Shown here: positions 55,597 to 64,000 of the stretch, piece after piece
Layout: each line of letters starts with the position of its first letter
Position numbering within the stretch: position 1 is the first letter of the stretch
Source: an uncultured Clostridia bacterium
Lineage (GTDB): Bacteria > Bacillota > Clostridia > Peptostreptococcales > Anaerovoracaceae
NCBI GenBank assembly: GCA_945928865.1
Contig: CAMENZ010000008.1
Location: 1-64,000, forward strand
DNA length: 64,000 nt
Direction of reading: 5' to 3'
Position numbers and translations under genes: made by a program
The notes under the pieces: generated by a model
Databases searched by the model: none
Seen by the model: the letters and a program-made list of their open reading frames with translations, nothing else
What the model was told of the DNA's origin: nothing

Positions 55597-57009
55597 CTAT
55601 ATCTTAATATTTTTCCACTTTCCACTAAAGAAGCGAATACCGGAGAATGTCATCCTAAGACTCTGGTCACAAAGTAAGGCTATCCAAGCTCCCAACACTC
55701 CCATATTAAAAGTAAAGCATAATACATAAGTGAGTATAGGTCTGAATATAGCTATTATGCCTAAAGAATATACCATCACATAAAAGTTATCTCCTGCCCC
55801 TTTTAATACTCCTGAAAATACCAACTGAAAAGTTTGAGGAAAGGCTGCTATAGCCACAATTATACTGAGCTTTGCCACCATCCCGATTACTCTCTCATCA
55901 TCTGTATATATATCTGCTAATTGATACCTGAAAATTAAATATAATAGGCAGGCTATAGCAGCCAATATGAATCCTACTCTCATACCTACCTTGCCATAGG
56001 CTTCTGCTAAATCTTTACGCTTCTTTCCTAAATACTGTCCTGTAAAGGATGCTCCTGCATAGCCTAAACCTAAATCAAAGGAATAAAAAATATCACATAA
56101 ATTCATACAAACGTAATGTGTAGCTAAAGCTACTACGCCTATTTTTGCTACCATTCTAGTATATATAAACATGCCTGTTCTCTCAAAAATTTGCTCTCCG
56201 AAAGAACTTCCACCAAGTTTTGCAAATAAAAATAAATTCTCACTATGAAATTTCCAACTTCCAATTTTTAATATATTCAAGCCTTGTGAACTTTTACAAG
56301 CTTCCCTTAGAATTAAAATCATAGTAACCAGATTCCCTAACATAGTCGCCAGACCGGCTCCTGCTACTCCCATTTTAGGGAAGATAAAAAGCCCGAAAAT
56401 CAGGCACATATTCATAAAAACATTTACAAGGTTTCCTATAACATTAGCCTTAAAAACAACCTTAGTTTCGCCTATACCTATAAGTGCTGCTCCGATAATC
56501 TGGCTAATAACAGCGAAACCTATACCTATTATAATATAGCTTCCATAACCCATAGCTCCGGCTAAAATACTGGTTTTAGAACCTGCTAAAATCAGTATTT
56601 CCTTAAGATAAATCATAGCCATCATTAATATAGGTATATAAGCTATCACTGTAAGCAATAACCCCTGCTTCAAAATAGAATTCATATCTTCAATTCTATT
56701 TTCTCCCTTTCGCCTTGCAACCATAGCCGTTATAGGCACTGCTAAAGCTCTTGCCAAAATAAAAAGTACCATTTTAGGCTGACCCATAATACCTACAGAA
56801 GCTAAGGCTTTGGCTCCTAAAGTTCCTACCATAGCCAAGTCTATAGCCATCATTAAATCCATTAAAAAGCCTTGCATGGCAGATGGCCACGCCATCCTGA
56901 TATAGTCTCCATATATTGCTCTGGATTTAGGTAATTCTCCCAGTCTTTTCCCTTCCGGTACTATATATTCTATAGAAAAAAACTCTCTAATTTTTTTCAC
57001 TAATTCCAT
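55597..57009 (-). CDS. MATE family efflux transporter
   Basis: 470 residues, 12 hydrophobic segments in two halves. MATE features: an N-terminal RMAWPSAMQGFLMDLMMAIDLAMVGTLG, repeated PxxA-type loops, and ASFTGQYLGKKR in the second half near residue 322. Uses a sodium or proton gradient to export drugs or metabolites. An N-terminal extension of about 30 residues precedes helix 1. It starts 26 bases after the ATPase gene and so is the last gene of the cobalamin-riboswitch operon; it may export a metal chelate or a corrinoid by-product, but this is only inference. Confidence 0.92.
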   Translation of the reverse strand: MELVKKIREFFSIEYIVPEGKRLGELPKSRAIYGDYIRMAWPSAMQGFLMDLMMAIDLAMVGTLGAKALASVGIMGQPKMVLFILARALAVPITAMVARRKGENRIEDMNSILKQGLLLTVIAYIPILMMAMIYLKEILILAGSKTSILAGAMGYGSYIIIGIGFAVISQIIGAALIGIGETKVVFKANVIGNLVNVFMNMCLIFGLFIFPKMGVAGAGLATMLGNLVTMILILREACKSSQGLNILKIGSWKFHSENLFLFAKLGGSSFGEQIFERTGMFIYTRMVAKIGVVALATHYVCMNLCDIFYSFDLGLGYAGASFTGQYLGKKRKDLAEAYGKVGMRVGFILAAIACLLYLIFRYQLADIYTDDERVIGMVAKLSIIVAIAAFPQTFQLVFSGVLKGAGDNFYVMVYSLGIIAIFRPILTYVLCFTFNMGVLGAWIALLCDQSLRMTFSGIRFFSGKWKNIKI

Positions 57010-57035
57010 AAATCAAATTTCCTATTTTCTAAAAC

Positions 57036-57794
57036 TTATAATACTGCCTCTAAAAGTTTCTTTGTATATTCACTCTTAGGATTTTCAATAATCTCCTTAG
57101 TATTACCACTCTCAACTATTTTGCCCTTGCTCATAATTATGAGCCTATCGGTCAAAGAGCTTACTAAAGGCAAGTCATGGGTAATAAAAAGCATACTCAA
57201 ACCATGTTCTTCCTTCAAATGCACTAGCAAATCTACAATCCTAGCTTGCGCAGAAACATCTAAGGCAGATGTCGCTTCATCACATATTAAAATCTGAGGA
57301 TTTACAGCCATAGCCCTAGCTATCGCCGCCCTCTGACATTCTCCCCCACTTATTTCGTGAGGATATTTATCTGCATATTCTCCCTTAAGTCCCACATCTA
57401 CAAGTAAATCTTCAACCTTTTTATTAAGACAATCTTTGCTGCACTCCCCTAATAATTGAATTATTTCTTCAATAGACTTACCAATTTTCATTCTAGGATT
57501 AAAAGAACCTACTGCATTTTGAAACACCATCTGAATATGTTGATTTAAGACTTTCCGCTCTCCGCCTTTAAGCTTAAGTAATTCCTGTCCTCTATAAAAG
57601 AGTTGACCTTCTGTAGCCTTTAAAAGTCCTGTAATAAGTTTTGCAATTGTAGATTTTCCGCTACCACTCTCACCTATAATGCCTAATACTTCTCCTTTTC
57701 TAAGTTCAAAATCCACTCCGTCTACAGCTTTAAAAATATTACCTGTCTTCTTAAATTCCATACTCAGATTTTTTATTTCCAATATATTTCCCAT
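57036..57794 (-). CDS. Nik/Dpp-type ABC transporter ATP-binding protein (second)
   Basis: 252 residues. Walker A GIIGESGSGKSTIAKLI near residue 38, Q-loop MVFQNAVGSFNPR, signature ISGGECQRAAIARAMA, Walker B ILICDEATSALD, H-loop ITHDL. NikE/DppF class of the nickel/peptide importer family. It lies 3 bases after the partner ATPase. The usual C-terminal oligopeptide-binding extension is short. Confidence 0.93.
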   Translation of the reverse strand: MGNILEIKNLSMEFKKTGNIFKAVDGVDFELRKGEVLGIIGESGSGKSTIAKLITGLLKATEGQLFYRGQELLKLKGGERKVLNQHIQMVFQNAVGSFNPRMKIGKSIEEIIQLLGECSKDCLNKKVEDLLVDVGLKGEYADKYPHEISGGECQRAAIARAMAVNPQILICDEATSALDVSAQARIVDLLVHLKEEHGLSMLFITHDLPLVSSLTDRLIIMSKGKIVESGNTKEIIENPKSEYTKKLLEAVL

Positions 57795-57797
57795 ATT

Positions 57798-58754
57798 CTA
57801 AGCCTCTCTTAGACAGATTACTCTATGATTAGACTCCACCTGAGTAACCTTATTATCAAAGCATTCACATTCTTCCTTAGCGTAAGCACACCGTTTACAG
57901 AAAGCACAACCATCCTTCAGCTCATGGAACTTAGGAGGTCTTCCTGCTAATCCTACAGGCAATTCTCCACCCAATTTAGGAACAGCACCTAAAAGTGCCT
58001 TAGTATAAGGGTGGATAGGTTCCTTTAGAACCTTTTCTGTTTCGCCATATTCTACTAAACGCCCACCATACATTACACCTGTATAATTGGCTAACTTCGA
58101 TACAACACCTATATTATGAGTAATTACTACCATAGTAGTATTAAACTTTTCTCTCAAAGCTAAAAGCTCATCTATTACCTGCTTTTGAATAGTAGTATCT
58201 AAGGCAGAAGTTGGCTCATCAGCTAAAATAAGTTTAGGTTTTAAGACCATTGCAAGAGCAATAGCAACCCTCTGTGCCATACCACCGGATAATTCAAAAG
58301 GATAAGAATTTAATATTCTATCTACATCTGTCAAACCTATGCTTTCAAATATTTCTCCTATTCTACATCTAATTTCTTCCTTACTCATATCCCTATGGCT
58401 TCTTATGGTTTCTGTAAACTGTATACCAATTTTTCTACTGTGATTTAAGGACGCTTCCGGATTTTGAAATATCATAGAAATATCATTACCTAAAAGGCGT
58501 CTCTTATCTTCATTACTTATTTTAGTGAGATCCTGTCCTTCAAAGAAAATTTTACCTCCTAAAATATCTGTATTAAGTCCATTTATACGGGAAACAGCTT
58601 TAATAAGAGTAGACTTACCGCAGCCACTCTCTCCCACTATTCCTAATATTTCACCTTTCTTAAGGTTAAAGCTTATATCTCTAACTATAGGCATATTCCC
58701 ATAGCCGGCTACTATGTTTTCTACCCTAAGTATTTCGTCTCTATAATTTTCCAT
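57798..58754 (-). CDS. Nik/Dpp-type ABC transporter ATP-binding protein (first)
   Basis: 318 residues. Walker A GIVGESGCGKSTLIKAV, Q-loop MIFQNPEASLNHSRKIG, signature LSGGMAQRVAIALAMV, Walker B LILADEPTSALD, H-loop ITHNIGVV. The C-terminal part has the OPP/Nik element with cysteines (DGCAFCKRCAYAKEECECF), a possible cluster or metal site known in this class. NikD/DppD class; forms the heterodimeric motor with the next ATPase. Confidence 0.93.
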   Translation of the reverse strand: MENYRDEILRVENIVAGYGNMPIVRDISFNLKKGEILGIVGESGCGKSTLIKAVSRINGLNTDILGGKIFFEGQDLTKISNEDKRRLLGNDISMIFQNPEASLNHSRKIGIQFTETIRSHRDMSKEEIRCRIGEIFESIGLTDVDRILNSYPFELSGGMAQRVAIALAMVLKPKLILADEPTSALDTTIQKQVIDELLALREKFNTTMVVITHNIGVVSKLANYTGVMYGGRLVEYGETEKVLKEPIHPYTKALLGAVPKLGGELPVGLAGRPPKFHELKDGCAFCKRCAYAKEECECFDNKVTQVESNHRVICLREA

Positions 58755-58779
58755 TTTGTCCCCACTTAAAATTTCCCTA

Positions 58780-58813
58780 AAGGATATCCAAGTATAAAAT
58801 CTCAGATATCCTT
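58780..58813 (-). other. hairpin between binding-protein and ATPase genes
   Basis: Stem AAGGATATC/GATATCCTT with a 16-base loop and no U-run, between the substrate-binding gene and the ATPase gene. Such hairpins often stabilise the mRNA of the binding protein, so that it is made in excess. Confidence 0.6.
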
Positions 58814-58850
58814 AAGGTAAATTTATAGAATCTTTGTTTTCACTTCTAAA

Positions 58851-60380
58851 TTAGTGTTTAGATAAATCCTTATTAACCTGATAATAGTCATTAGGAGTTG
58901 TAGTATATCCTATAACATCTTTAGAAATTCCTGTACACATATTGTTAAATCCTATGTAATCAAATGCAGCATCATCTATAGCAATCTGCTGGATTTTATT
59001 AACTAATTTAACACGGGTATCCTTATCAAAAGTTACTGCTAATTCCTTAAGTGCCTTTTCAACTTCTGCATTATGATATTTACCATAGTTAGCTTCACCC
59101 TTTTCAGACATACAACCTCTTAAGAATGGAAGTGGGTCTCCTGTAGGTGTAGTTACGATAGAGTATAAACCTATATCAAAATCACCCGGTTCAAAGAATG
59201 TAGCCTTTTCAAAAGTAGCAACTTCTACATCAATACCAATTTTCTTAAGCTGAGCCTGCATTTCAGTAGCAATACTTTCCATAGCTAATCTCTTATATAA
59301 GCTTAATTTAATCTTAAGAGCCTTACCATCTTTTTCTACAATTCCGTCACCATTCTTATCTTCATAACCTGCTGACTTAAGAAGCTCTTTAGCCTTAACT
59401 TCATCATAATCATTAGATTTTAAATCCTTACCGGAATATGCACTATTTTCTAAGAATGCGCTGTTAGCAGGAGTAACGCTACCCTTAAGCTGAACATCAC
59501 CTATAGTCTTCTTATCGATTCCATACATGATAGCCTGTCTAACTGCCTTGTCCTTCATTGTATTCATATTAAAATACATCTGATATGTACGCGGCTGAAC
59601 TGTTCTAGTTACATCAAATTCTTTTACATCTGCAATAGAATCAGCTGCTTCAGGGCTCATATCAAGAGCAATATCAAGCTCTCCATTACGAACAGCTAAA
59701 GCTACAGTATCAAAATCTGCGATGTTATTGTATTCAACCTTATCAGCCTTAACTTCTCCACCCCAGTACTTTTCATTTTTAACCATTACAGCCTTAACGC
59801 TAGGTTCAAATTCTGACATTACGAAAGGACCTGTTCCGATAGGGTTACCTACTAAGTCCTTAGTATTATCTACATCAATAATAGCTGCAAATGGATCGCA
59901 AAGATCATTGATTAAAATAGTATAAGGTTCTGCGGTTTTAATTACTACTGCATTTCCATCTACACTGTACTCAGCATCCTTTAAAGCTACTGCTCTAACA
60001 TTCATCTCTCCTACTCTCTTAAGAGATGCGATTACCTTCTCAGGTGTCATTGCTTCTCCATTAGAGAAAGTAACACCTTCTTTAAGAGTAATCTTATAAG
60101 TAGTATCGTCTACCATTTCATAGCCTTCTGCAAGCCAAGGTGTAGGTTCTAAGTTTTCATCTAACTTAAATAAGTTTTCTGCTACACCTACACGAACCGT
60201 ATACCAACCGTTCCAGTCAACTGCCGGATCCATAGATGCTATAACCGCACTAGTTCCGCCTACTTTTATAACCTGAGCCTTGTCAGATTTTGCGTCATCT
60301 CCGCCCTTATCTCCGCAACCTGTTAAAACTACAGCCATTGCCAATACAAGAACTAATAAAACACTTGTAATTTTCTTCAT
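58851..60380 (-). CDS. Nik/Dpp-type substrate-binding lipoprotein
   Basis: 509 residues. Lipobox VLTGC (Cys22), then the SBP_bac_5 fold: the GVAENLFKLDENLEPTPWLAEGYE strand-helix block, DDTTYKITLKEGVTFSNGEAMTPEKV, GTGPFVMSEF and RQAIMYGIDKKTIGD. This cluster includes NikA, DppA and OppA. The binding pocket cannot be assigned from sequence; no His-rich nickel loop is evident. The cobalamin riboswitch upstream suggests cobalt, cobalamin or a corrinoid-related compound rather than peptides. Membrane-tethered outside. Confidence 0.92.
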   Translation of the reverse strand: MKKITSVLLVLVLAMAVVLTGCGDKGGDDAKSDKAQVIKVGGTSAVIASMDPAVDWNGWYTVRVGVAENLFKLDENLEPTPWLAEGYEMVDDTTYKITLKEGVTFSNGEAMTPEKVIASLKRVGEMNVRAVALKDAEYSVDGNAVVIKTAEPYTILINDLCDPFAAIIDVDNTKDLVGNPIGTGPFVMSEFEPSVKAVMVKNEKYWGGEVKADKVEYNNIADFDTVALAVRNGELDIALDMSPEAADSIADVKEFDVTRTVQPRTYQMYFNMNTMKDKAVRQAIMYGIDKKTIGDVQLKGSVTPANSAFLENSAYSGKDLKSNDYDEVKAKELLKSAGYEDKNGDGIVEKDGKALKIKLSLYKRLAMESIATEMQAQLKKIGIDVEVATFEKATFFEPGDFDIGLYSIVTTPTGDPLPFLRGCMSEKGEANYGKYHNAEVEKALKELAVTFDKDTRVKLVNKIQQIAIDDAAFDYIGFNNMCTGISKDVIGYTTTPNDYYQVNKDLSKH

Positions 60381-60461
60381 TTTGTCCTCCTGAAAATTAA
60401 AATATTATTAACTATGATAAAATTCTCATAGATAATATCAATCTTTAACTTTTAATCAACC

Positions 60462-61292
60462 CTATTTCTCTGCAGATTTTGGGTCTAAAATGTCTCTCAA
60501 TTTGTCTCCGAAAAGGTTAAAAACCATAATAACTAAAACCATCACTATACTTGGAGCTAAAGCTACCCATGGTGAAGTTTGTAAAAACTTCTTCCCTTCA
60601 CTTATCATAGAGCCCCACTCCGCTTGTGGCACCTTAACTCCCAATCCTAAAAAGGATAATCCTGCAATTCCCATCATCATACCACTGACATGAAGAGTTG
60701 CAGTTACAATTAAAGGCCCACCGATATTTGGCAAAATATGCCTAAGCATAATTCTCATATTAGAACAGCCGCTTAACTTAGCAGCCTGTATAAAAGTTTC
60801 TTCTTTGATGGCTATAGTAGAGCTCCTAGCTAATCTGGCATATTGGGTCCAAGTAGTAGCTAAAATAGCAATCATAGCATTTACCAGCCCACCGCCTAAA
60901 ATACCTGCTACAGCTATGGCTAAGACCATATCGGGAAAAGCTAAAAACACATCTGTAACACGCATTAAAACCGTATCCACCTTACCACCAAAATATCCGC
61001 CTAAAAGCCCTACTGTAGTTCCAATACCTGCTGCTAAAGCAATTAGTGCAAAGGCTGAAAATATAGAAGTCTTGCTTCCTACTATTATTCTGGATAGTAT
61101 ATCTCTACCATGGGCATCCGTACCTAATAAATGATGACTGCTAGGTGGCTGCAATACATGTTCAGGACAGGTCTCATAAGGGTCATAAGGAACTAAAAAA
61201 TCAGATAAAAGACTTAATATTATTAAAATAATAATTATCGTTCCTAAAATCCATAGACTTTTAGGAATATTTAATTTTTTCAATCTATCCAT
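60462..61292 (-). CDS. Nik/Dpp-type ABC permease (NikC/DppC class)
   Basis: 276 residues, N-terminal helix plus five-helix BPD_transp_1 core. Typical PSSHHLLGTDAHGRDILSRIIVGSKTS near residues 49-75 and the EAA loop EETFIQAAKLSGCSNMRIMLRHILPN (about 155-180), which docks the ATPases. Lies 10 bases after the first permease gene. Confidence 0.93.
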   Translation of the reverse strand: MDRLKKLNIPKSLWILGTIIIILIILSLLSDFLVPYDPYETCPEHVLQPPSSHHLLGTDAHGRDILSRIIVGSKTSIFSAFALIALAAGIGTTVGLLGGYFGGKVDTVLMRVTDVFLAFPDMVLAIAVAGILGGGLVNAMIAILATTWTQYARLARSSTIAIKEETFIQAAKLSGCSNMRIMLRHILPNIGGPLIVTATLHVSGMMMGIAGLSFLGLGVKVPQAEWGSMISEGKKFLQTSPWVALAPSIVMVLVIMVFNLFGDKLRDILDPKSAEK

Positions 61293-61302
61293 TTTCCCCT
61301 CC

Positions 61303-62238
61303 CTAAATTTCTTTAATCTTAGGATTAAACCAAGTATAAGAAATATCTGTCAATAGATTTACCAACATGAATGCTACAGAAAGCCAAACCACAAAGCCTT
61401 GTACTATCGGGTAATCTCTCTTACCTATAGCCTCCATTACTAAATGGCCTAATCCCGGCCAGTTGAAAATCATCTCCACCACTACTGTTCCTCCTAAAAG
61501 AGAACCTATGGAAATTCCTGTTAGAGTTATAACTGTAACCATTATATTTTTTAAAACATTTTTAAATAAAATATTATGTTCAGAAATTCCTCTAGCTCTT
61601 AAGCCTATTACATAATCCTTACTTAATTCATCTAAGGTAGCCGCCCTTATCTGTCTTATATATCTGGTAGACATTACTAAGGCTAGTGTTAAAGATGGAA
61701 GTATGACTCCTATCCAGCCTCCTGTAGAAAGTACGGGTATTAAGCCCAACTTATAGGAACATAGATATAGTAGAAATATACCAATTATAAAATTAGGTAA
61801 TGCGTTACCTATAAAAGCAAATATCCTAAGTAAAAAATCCACTATTCCACCTTTATGAGCCGCCATATATACGCCTAAAGGCACAGAAAATATTAAGGTT
61901 ATAGCCATAGATAGAAATGCCATCTTTAAGGTATATGGCAGTGCAACCATAAGTTTATCTATAACAGGTTCATCTGTAATATAAGAACTTCCCATGTCAC
62001 CCTTGGCTAAGTTTCCTAACCAACTTACATATTGTACTAAGAAAGGTCTATTAAGTCCCATTTCTTCTTTTATTTCTTCTACTACTTCCTTGCTGGGAGT
62101 AATACCTCCGGCAGAAGCCTTTACAGAAGCTGGATTGCTGGGAGAAATATACATAAGTGAAAAGGTTAAAAATGTTATACCTATTAGAACCGGTATAAAT
62201 TGTACCAACCTTTTAATTATGTTCTTTTTCATGTTCAT
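61303..62238 (-). CDS. Nik/Dpp-type ABC permease (NikB/DppB class)
   Basis: 311 residues, six membrane helices. The family N-terminus NIIKRLVQFIPVLIGITFLTF and the EAA loop DYVIGLRARGISEHNILFKNVLKN near residue 205 are clear. First structural gene after the cobalamin riboswitch and its terminator. ATG is preceded by AAGGAG. Confidence 0.93.
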   Translation of the reverse strand: MNMKKNIIKRLVQFIPVLIGITFLTFSLMYISPSNPASVKASAGGITPSKEVVEEIKEEMGLNRPFLVQYVSWLGNLAKGDMGSSYITDEPVIDKLMVALPYTLKMAFLSMAITLIFSVPLGVYMAAHKGGIVDFLLRIFAFIGNALPNFIIGIFLLYLCSYKLGLIPVLSTGGWIGVILPSLTLALVMSTRYIRQIRAATLDELSKDYVIGLRARGISEHNILFKNVLKNIMVTVITLTGISIGSLLGGTVVVEMIFNWPGLGHLVMEAIGKRDYPIVQGFVVWLSVAFMLVNLLTDISYTWFNPKIKEI

Positions 62239-62311
62239 CTTAATACTCCTTCTTAATTTCTAAGTTCATAATTATATATTAATAAGTTTGCATTGACAGA
62301 TTTTGAGCCAC

Positions 62312-62335
62312 AAAAAAACTCCTAAAGAGGAGTTT
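62312..62335 (-). terminator. intrinsic terminator of the cobalamin riboswitch
   Basis: Perfect 8-bp stem AAACTCCT/AGGAGTTT with a 4-base loop, followed on the minus strand by T residues, 74 bases before the first permease gene. A second hairpin (CTTAG/CTAAG, 62354-62369) just upstream may be part of the switch. Confidence 0.9.
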
Positions 62336-62339
62336 ATAA

Positions 62340-62553
62340 ATACAATACAAGACCCTTAGTAAAACTAAGCTCTAATGTTACCCTTCTCGTCCTCGCAAGT
62401 TATAATATGCATAGCGTATCCGTCTTATATAAAAATATTCAACCATTTCTATCTTCACGGTAGCGGGACTGAGTGGATTTTCACCAACTTCCACCATACA
62501 TATTTCTCATTGTTTTAATTGTACTAATGTTTATACATTAGCTACATGTTAGT
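62340..62553 (-). ncRNA. cobalamin (adenosylcobalamin-class) riboswitch
   Basis: On the minus strand GGAAGTTGGTGAAAATCC, then a short spacer, CAGTCCCGCTACCGTGA fit the conserved core GGAA-N3-GGTG-N-AA-N-TCC...C-G-CCCGC-AC-GT of B12 riboswitches (bases about 62450-62490). A later GACGGATACGC at about 62410-62425 fits the closing AGGA-ACC region. A SigA promoter lies directly upstream and an intrinsic terminator downstream, so ligand binding would turn off the Nik/Dpp-type ABC operon. The gap 62239-62601 is fully explained by promoter, aptamer and terminator. Confidence 0.85.
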
Positions 62554-62561
62554 TCTTGCTA

Positions 62562-62590
62562 ATATTACACTATTCCCTTGAAAATGTCAA
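62562..62590 (-). promoter_or_regulatory. consensus SigA promoter of the riboswitch operon
   Basis: Minus strand TTGACA (62590-62585), 17-base spacer, TAATAT (62567-62562). The transcript would begin near 62554, at the edge of the aptamer. Confidence 0.85.
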
Positions 62591-62601
62591 GGTGAAGTTC
62601 C

Positions 62602-63603
62602 TTACTTAATAGCCTCTTTCATAACTGAATAAGTTCCATAATTAATCTTAGGGAATTGGGTTACATCCTGTCCCGGATAACTGTTACCTTCAATTAAAAG
62701 AGGTCCATACTTTTCAGAAACACATACATCCCAACCTACATATCTTATCTGAGGTATTTCTAAAGCTGCCTTGTTAATCAGCTCCTGAATTTCTTCCCAA
62801 TTAGGAATCTGGTAACCCTTAACTTTAACATGAGTGTCCGGAGTTTCGATATAAATATTTCTCACCTTATCAAAACCATCTGTAATCATAACACCGGTAT
62901 TAACATCAGCAATACCGCATAAACCGCCTGCATTAAAATTATCTACAATCATACCTTTCCTGGAGATTCTAACACATACAGCCACAATATTAACCTTGTT
63001 ATTATTGACAATAGTAATCACCCTAACCGTATTAACAGCCGCCGGAGACAACTTATTCATAGCCTCATTCTGAAAAACCTCTTCCTCTACTAAGTAACAC
63101 TGTTTTTTCATCAGCTCATCGTAAAGCTTATCTACCGCCTCATTGTCTTTATTTTCAACTTTAATTTTTTCAATTCCCTTACCACAACAAAGTCCTAAAG
63201 GCTTAGCATAGAATTCTTCCTTATCCTCTAAGAATTTAGCAAAATCCGCCTTATTATTACCATTTAAATAAAGCCAATCTCTCTTTAAATAATCCTTAAA
63301 TCTTTCATTAAAATCCGCCTTATCTTCAAAGAAATGAGCATAGCTTTGATCATTTAAAGCTCTAACCAGCTCATTATTTTTTCTAATAGTGAGAACATTT
63401 TCTCTTTCCTTTTTAGTCATGTTATACATTTCAAAACTTTCATAATCCACATGACCGGAGCCGTATTTATAGCCACAATACATTATGTCCATAAAAACCA
63501 ATCTCCAAGGTTTCTTATTTATCTTGGAAATTCTCTTGGAAGTTTCAATAAATTTACTCCAATCTGCACCTTTAAGCTTTTTTATATAAAATCCTACGCC
63601 CAT
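62602..63603 (-). CDS. sugar-transfer associated ATP-grasp protein
   Basis: 333 residues. The ATP-grasp features are in the second half: FYAKPLGLCCGKGIEKIKVE near residue 155, VEEEVFQNEAMNKLSPAAVNTVRVITIV near 200, NFNAGGLCGIADV, and the C-terminal IRYVGWDVCVSEKYGPLLIEGNSYPG near 310 with the metal-binding Glu-Gly-Asn. Such proteins occur in capsule or cell-surface glycan loci and presumably join an amino acid or similar group to a glycan precursor. It lies 40 bases after the gene at the window end, probably in one operon. Confidence 0.85.
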   Translation of the reverse strand: MGVGFYIKKLKGADWSKFIETSKRISKINKKPWRLVFMDIMYCGYKYGSGHVDYESFEMYNMTKKERENVLTIRKNNELVRALNDQSYAHFFEDKADFNERFKDYLKRDWLYLNGNNKADFAKFLEDKEEFYAKPLGLCCGKGIEKIKVENKDNEAVDKLYDELMKKQCYLVEEEVFQNEAMNKLSPAAVNTVRVITIVNNNKVNIVAVCVRISRKGMIVDNFNAGGLCGIADVNTGVMITDGFDKVRNIYIETPDTHVKVKGYQIPNWEEIQELINKAALEIPQIRYVGWDVCVSEKYGPLLIEGNSYPGQDVTQFPKINYGTYSVMKEAIK

Positions 63604-63643
63604 TTAATTCTCCTAAATTCCCGTTCTAAAATCACTTACCAAA

Positions 63644-64000
63644 CTACTTAAGTGTAGCTCTAAGCTCCTTAAGTCTATAATCATAAGCCTTTATTATTTC
63701 ATCTTCAAATGCCAACTTAGGCTCCAATCCCATTAAACACAACAAATATTTCGTAAAATGAGGGTTTAAAATCATATAAGGTCCTAATGAATAAGTTCCA
63801 TAAAAATTATTTTTTCTTATACCTTCTCTCTTAGTCTCCTTATTCATACCTATTCCTATTTCAATGTCGATAAAGTAGTCATCAAAATCACCATAAGCCA
63901 TAGAATATTGACTTTTTTGTCCTAACATAATCATATCCTTGAATTTACCCACGTATTGAGAGTTATGGCGATTTCTCATATATCTTTTTGAATAGAAATC
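63644..64000 (-). CDS. partial gene, 5' end outside the window
   Basis: The minus-strand frame is open to the window end: seven codons (DFYSKRY) precede the first ATG at 63979, so the true start is probably outside. The visible 118 residues contain FYGTYSLGPYMILNPHFTK and a C-terminal charged helix. I do not recognise the family. It is 40 bases upstream of the ATP-grasp gene, so it probably belongs to the same cell-surface glycan operon. Confidence 0.55.
   Translation of the reverse strand, partial: DFYSKRYMRNRHNSQYVGKFKDMIMLGQKSQYSMAYGDFDDYFIDIEIGIGMNKETKREGIRKNNFYGTYSLGPYMILNPHFTKYLLCLMGLEPKLAFEDEIIKAYDYRLKELRATLK

Noticed and set aside
58780..58813. Hairpin as a terminator inside the ABC operon
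   Set aside because: No U-run follows; an mRNA-stabilising role is more likely.
62395..62553. Leader of the ABC operon as a TPP, SAM or T-box element
   Set aside because: Core motifs of those classes are missing, whereas GGTGAAAATCC and CCCGCTACCGT fit the cobalamin class.

Overview
The window is AT-rich DNA, and almost every gene lies on the minus strand. Gene content points to a low-GC Gram-positive anaerobe of the class Clostridia: sortase-anchored (VPKTG) surface proteins, a SigV/RsiV-type sigma/anti-sigma pair, type II pantothenate kinase, GlpP, DUF1667, DUF5685, a monoderm Tad-like secretion set without secretin, and SigA-type promoters. The genus cannot be fixed from sequence alone; a host-associated (oral or gut) relative of the Eubacterium/Mogibacterium/Peptostreptococcales group is a reasonable inference.

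Layout. 1-112: 3'-truncated tRNA-Met with its promoter. 216-5553: an O-acetylation operon (SGNH hydrolase, DUF4358 protein, MBOAT acyltransferase, DHHW protein) next to a SigV-like ECF sigma factor and an RsiV-like anti-sigma factor, a pairing that suggests a lysozyme or envelope-stress response. 5720-8448: the only plus-strand genes (lgt, YoaK-like, ychF). 8522-17399: a 2274-residue Cna-B/SpaA/VaFE adhesin with a translationally coupled small secreted protein and an upstream secreted Fn3-like protein. 17400-18172: a scar with a broken vapD and repeated GTTGTC words. 18173-19520: thermonuclease and coaW. 19692-24083: a compact Tad-like locus (SAF/CpaB, CpaF ATPase, TadB, short TadC, four tiny pilin-like proteins, one of which is only 55 aa). 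24220-33160: EamA transporter, beta-CASP hydrolase, glycerol-3-phosphate oxidation genes with GlpP, PHP phosphatase, DUF1461, hpt, engB. 33212-38831: proteostasis block lon, clpX, clpP, tig. 38880-39864: a gene-free stretch holding two kinds of palindromic repeat. 39865-44029: DnaJ-domain protein, DUF5685 protein, and an ECF sigma/anti-sigma/serpin operon. 44142-48443: pyridoxal kinase, dynamin-like GTPase, ferredoxin-like protein, ABC-F protein. 48547-55405: M20 amidohydrolase and an 1798-residue LPXTG-type adhesin with four copies of an unrecognised domain of about 190 residues. 55597-62590: a Nik/Dpp-type ABC importer plus a MATE exporter behind a cobalamin riboswitch, which has its own promoter and terminator. 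62602-64000: an ATP-grasp protein and a gene cut by the window end.

The most interesting points are the cobalamin-controlled Nik/Dpp importer plus MATE, the Tad-like locus with four paralogous micro-pilins, the sigmaV/RsiV pair next to O-acetylation genes, the lipoprotein serpin under a sigma factor, the dynamin-ferredoxin-kinase set, and several unexplained repeat families.
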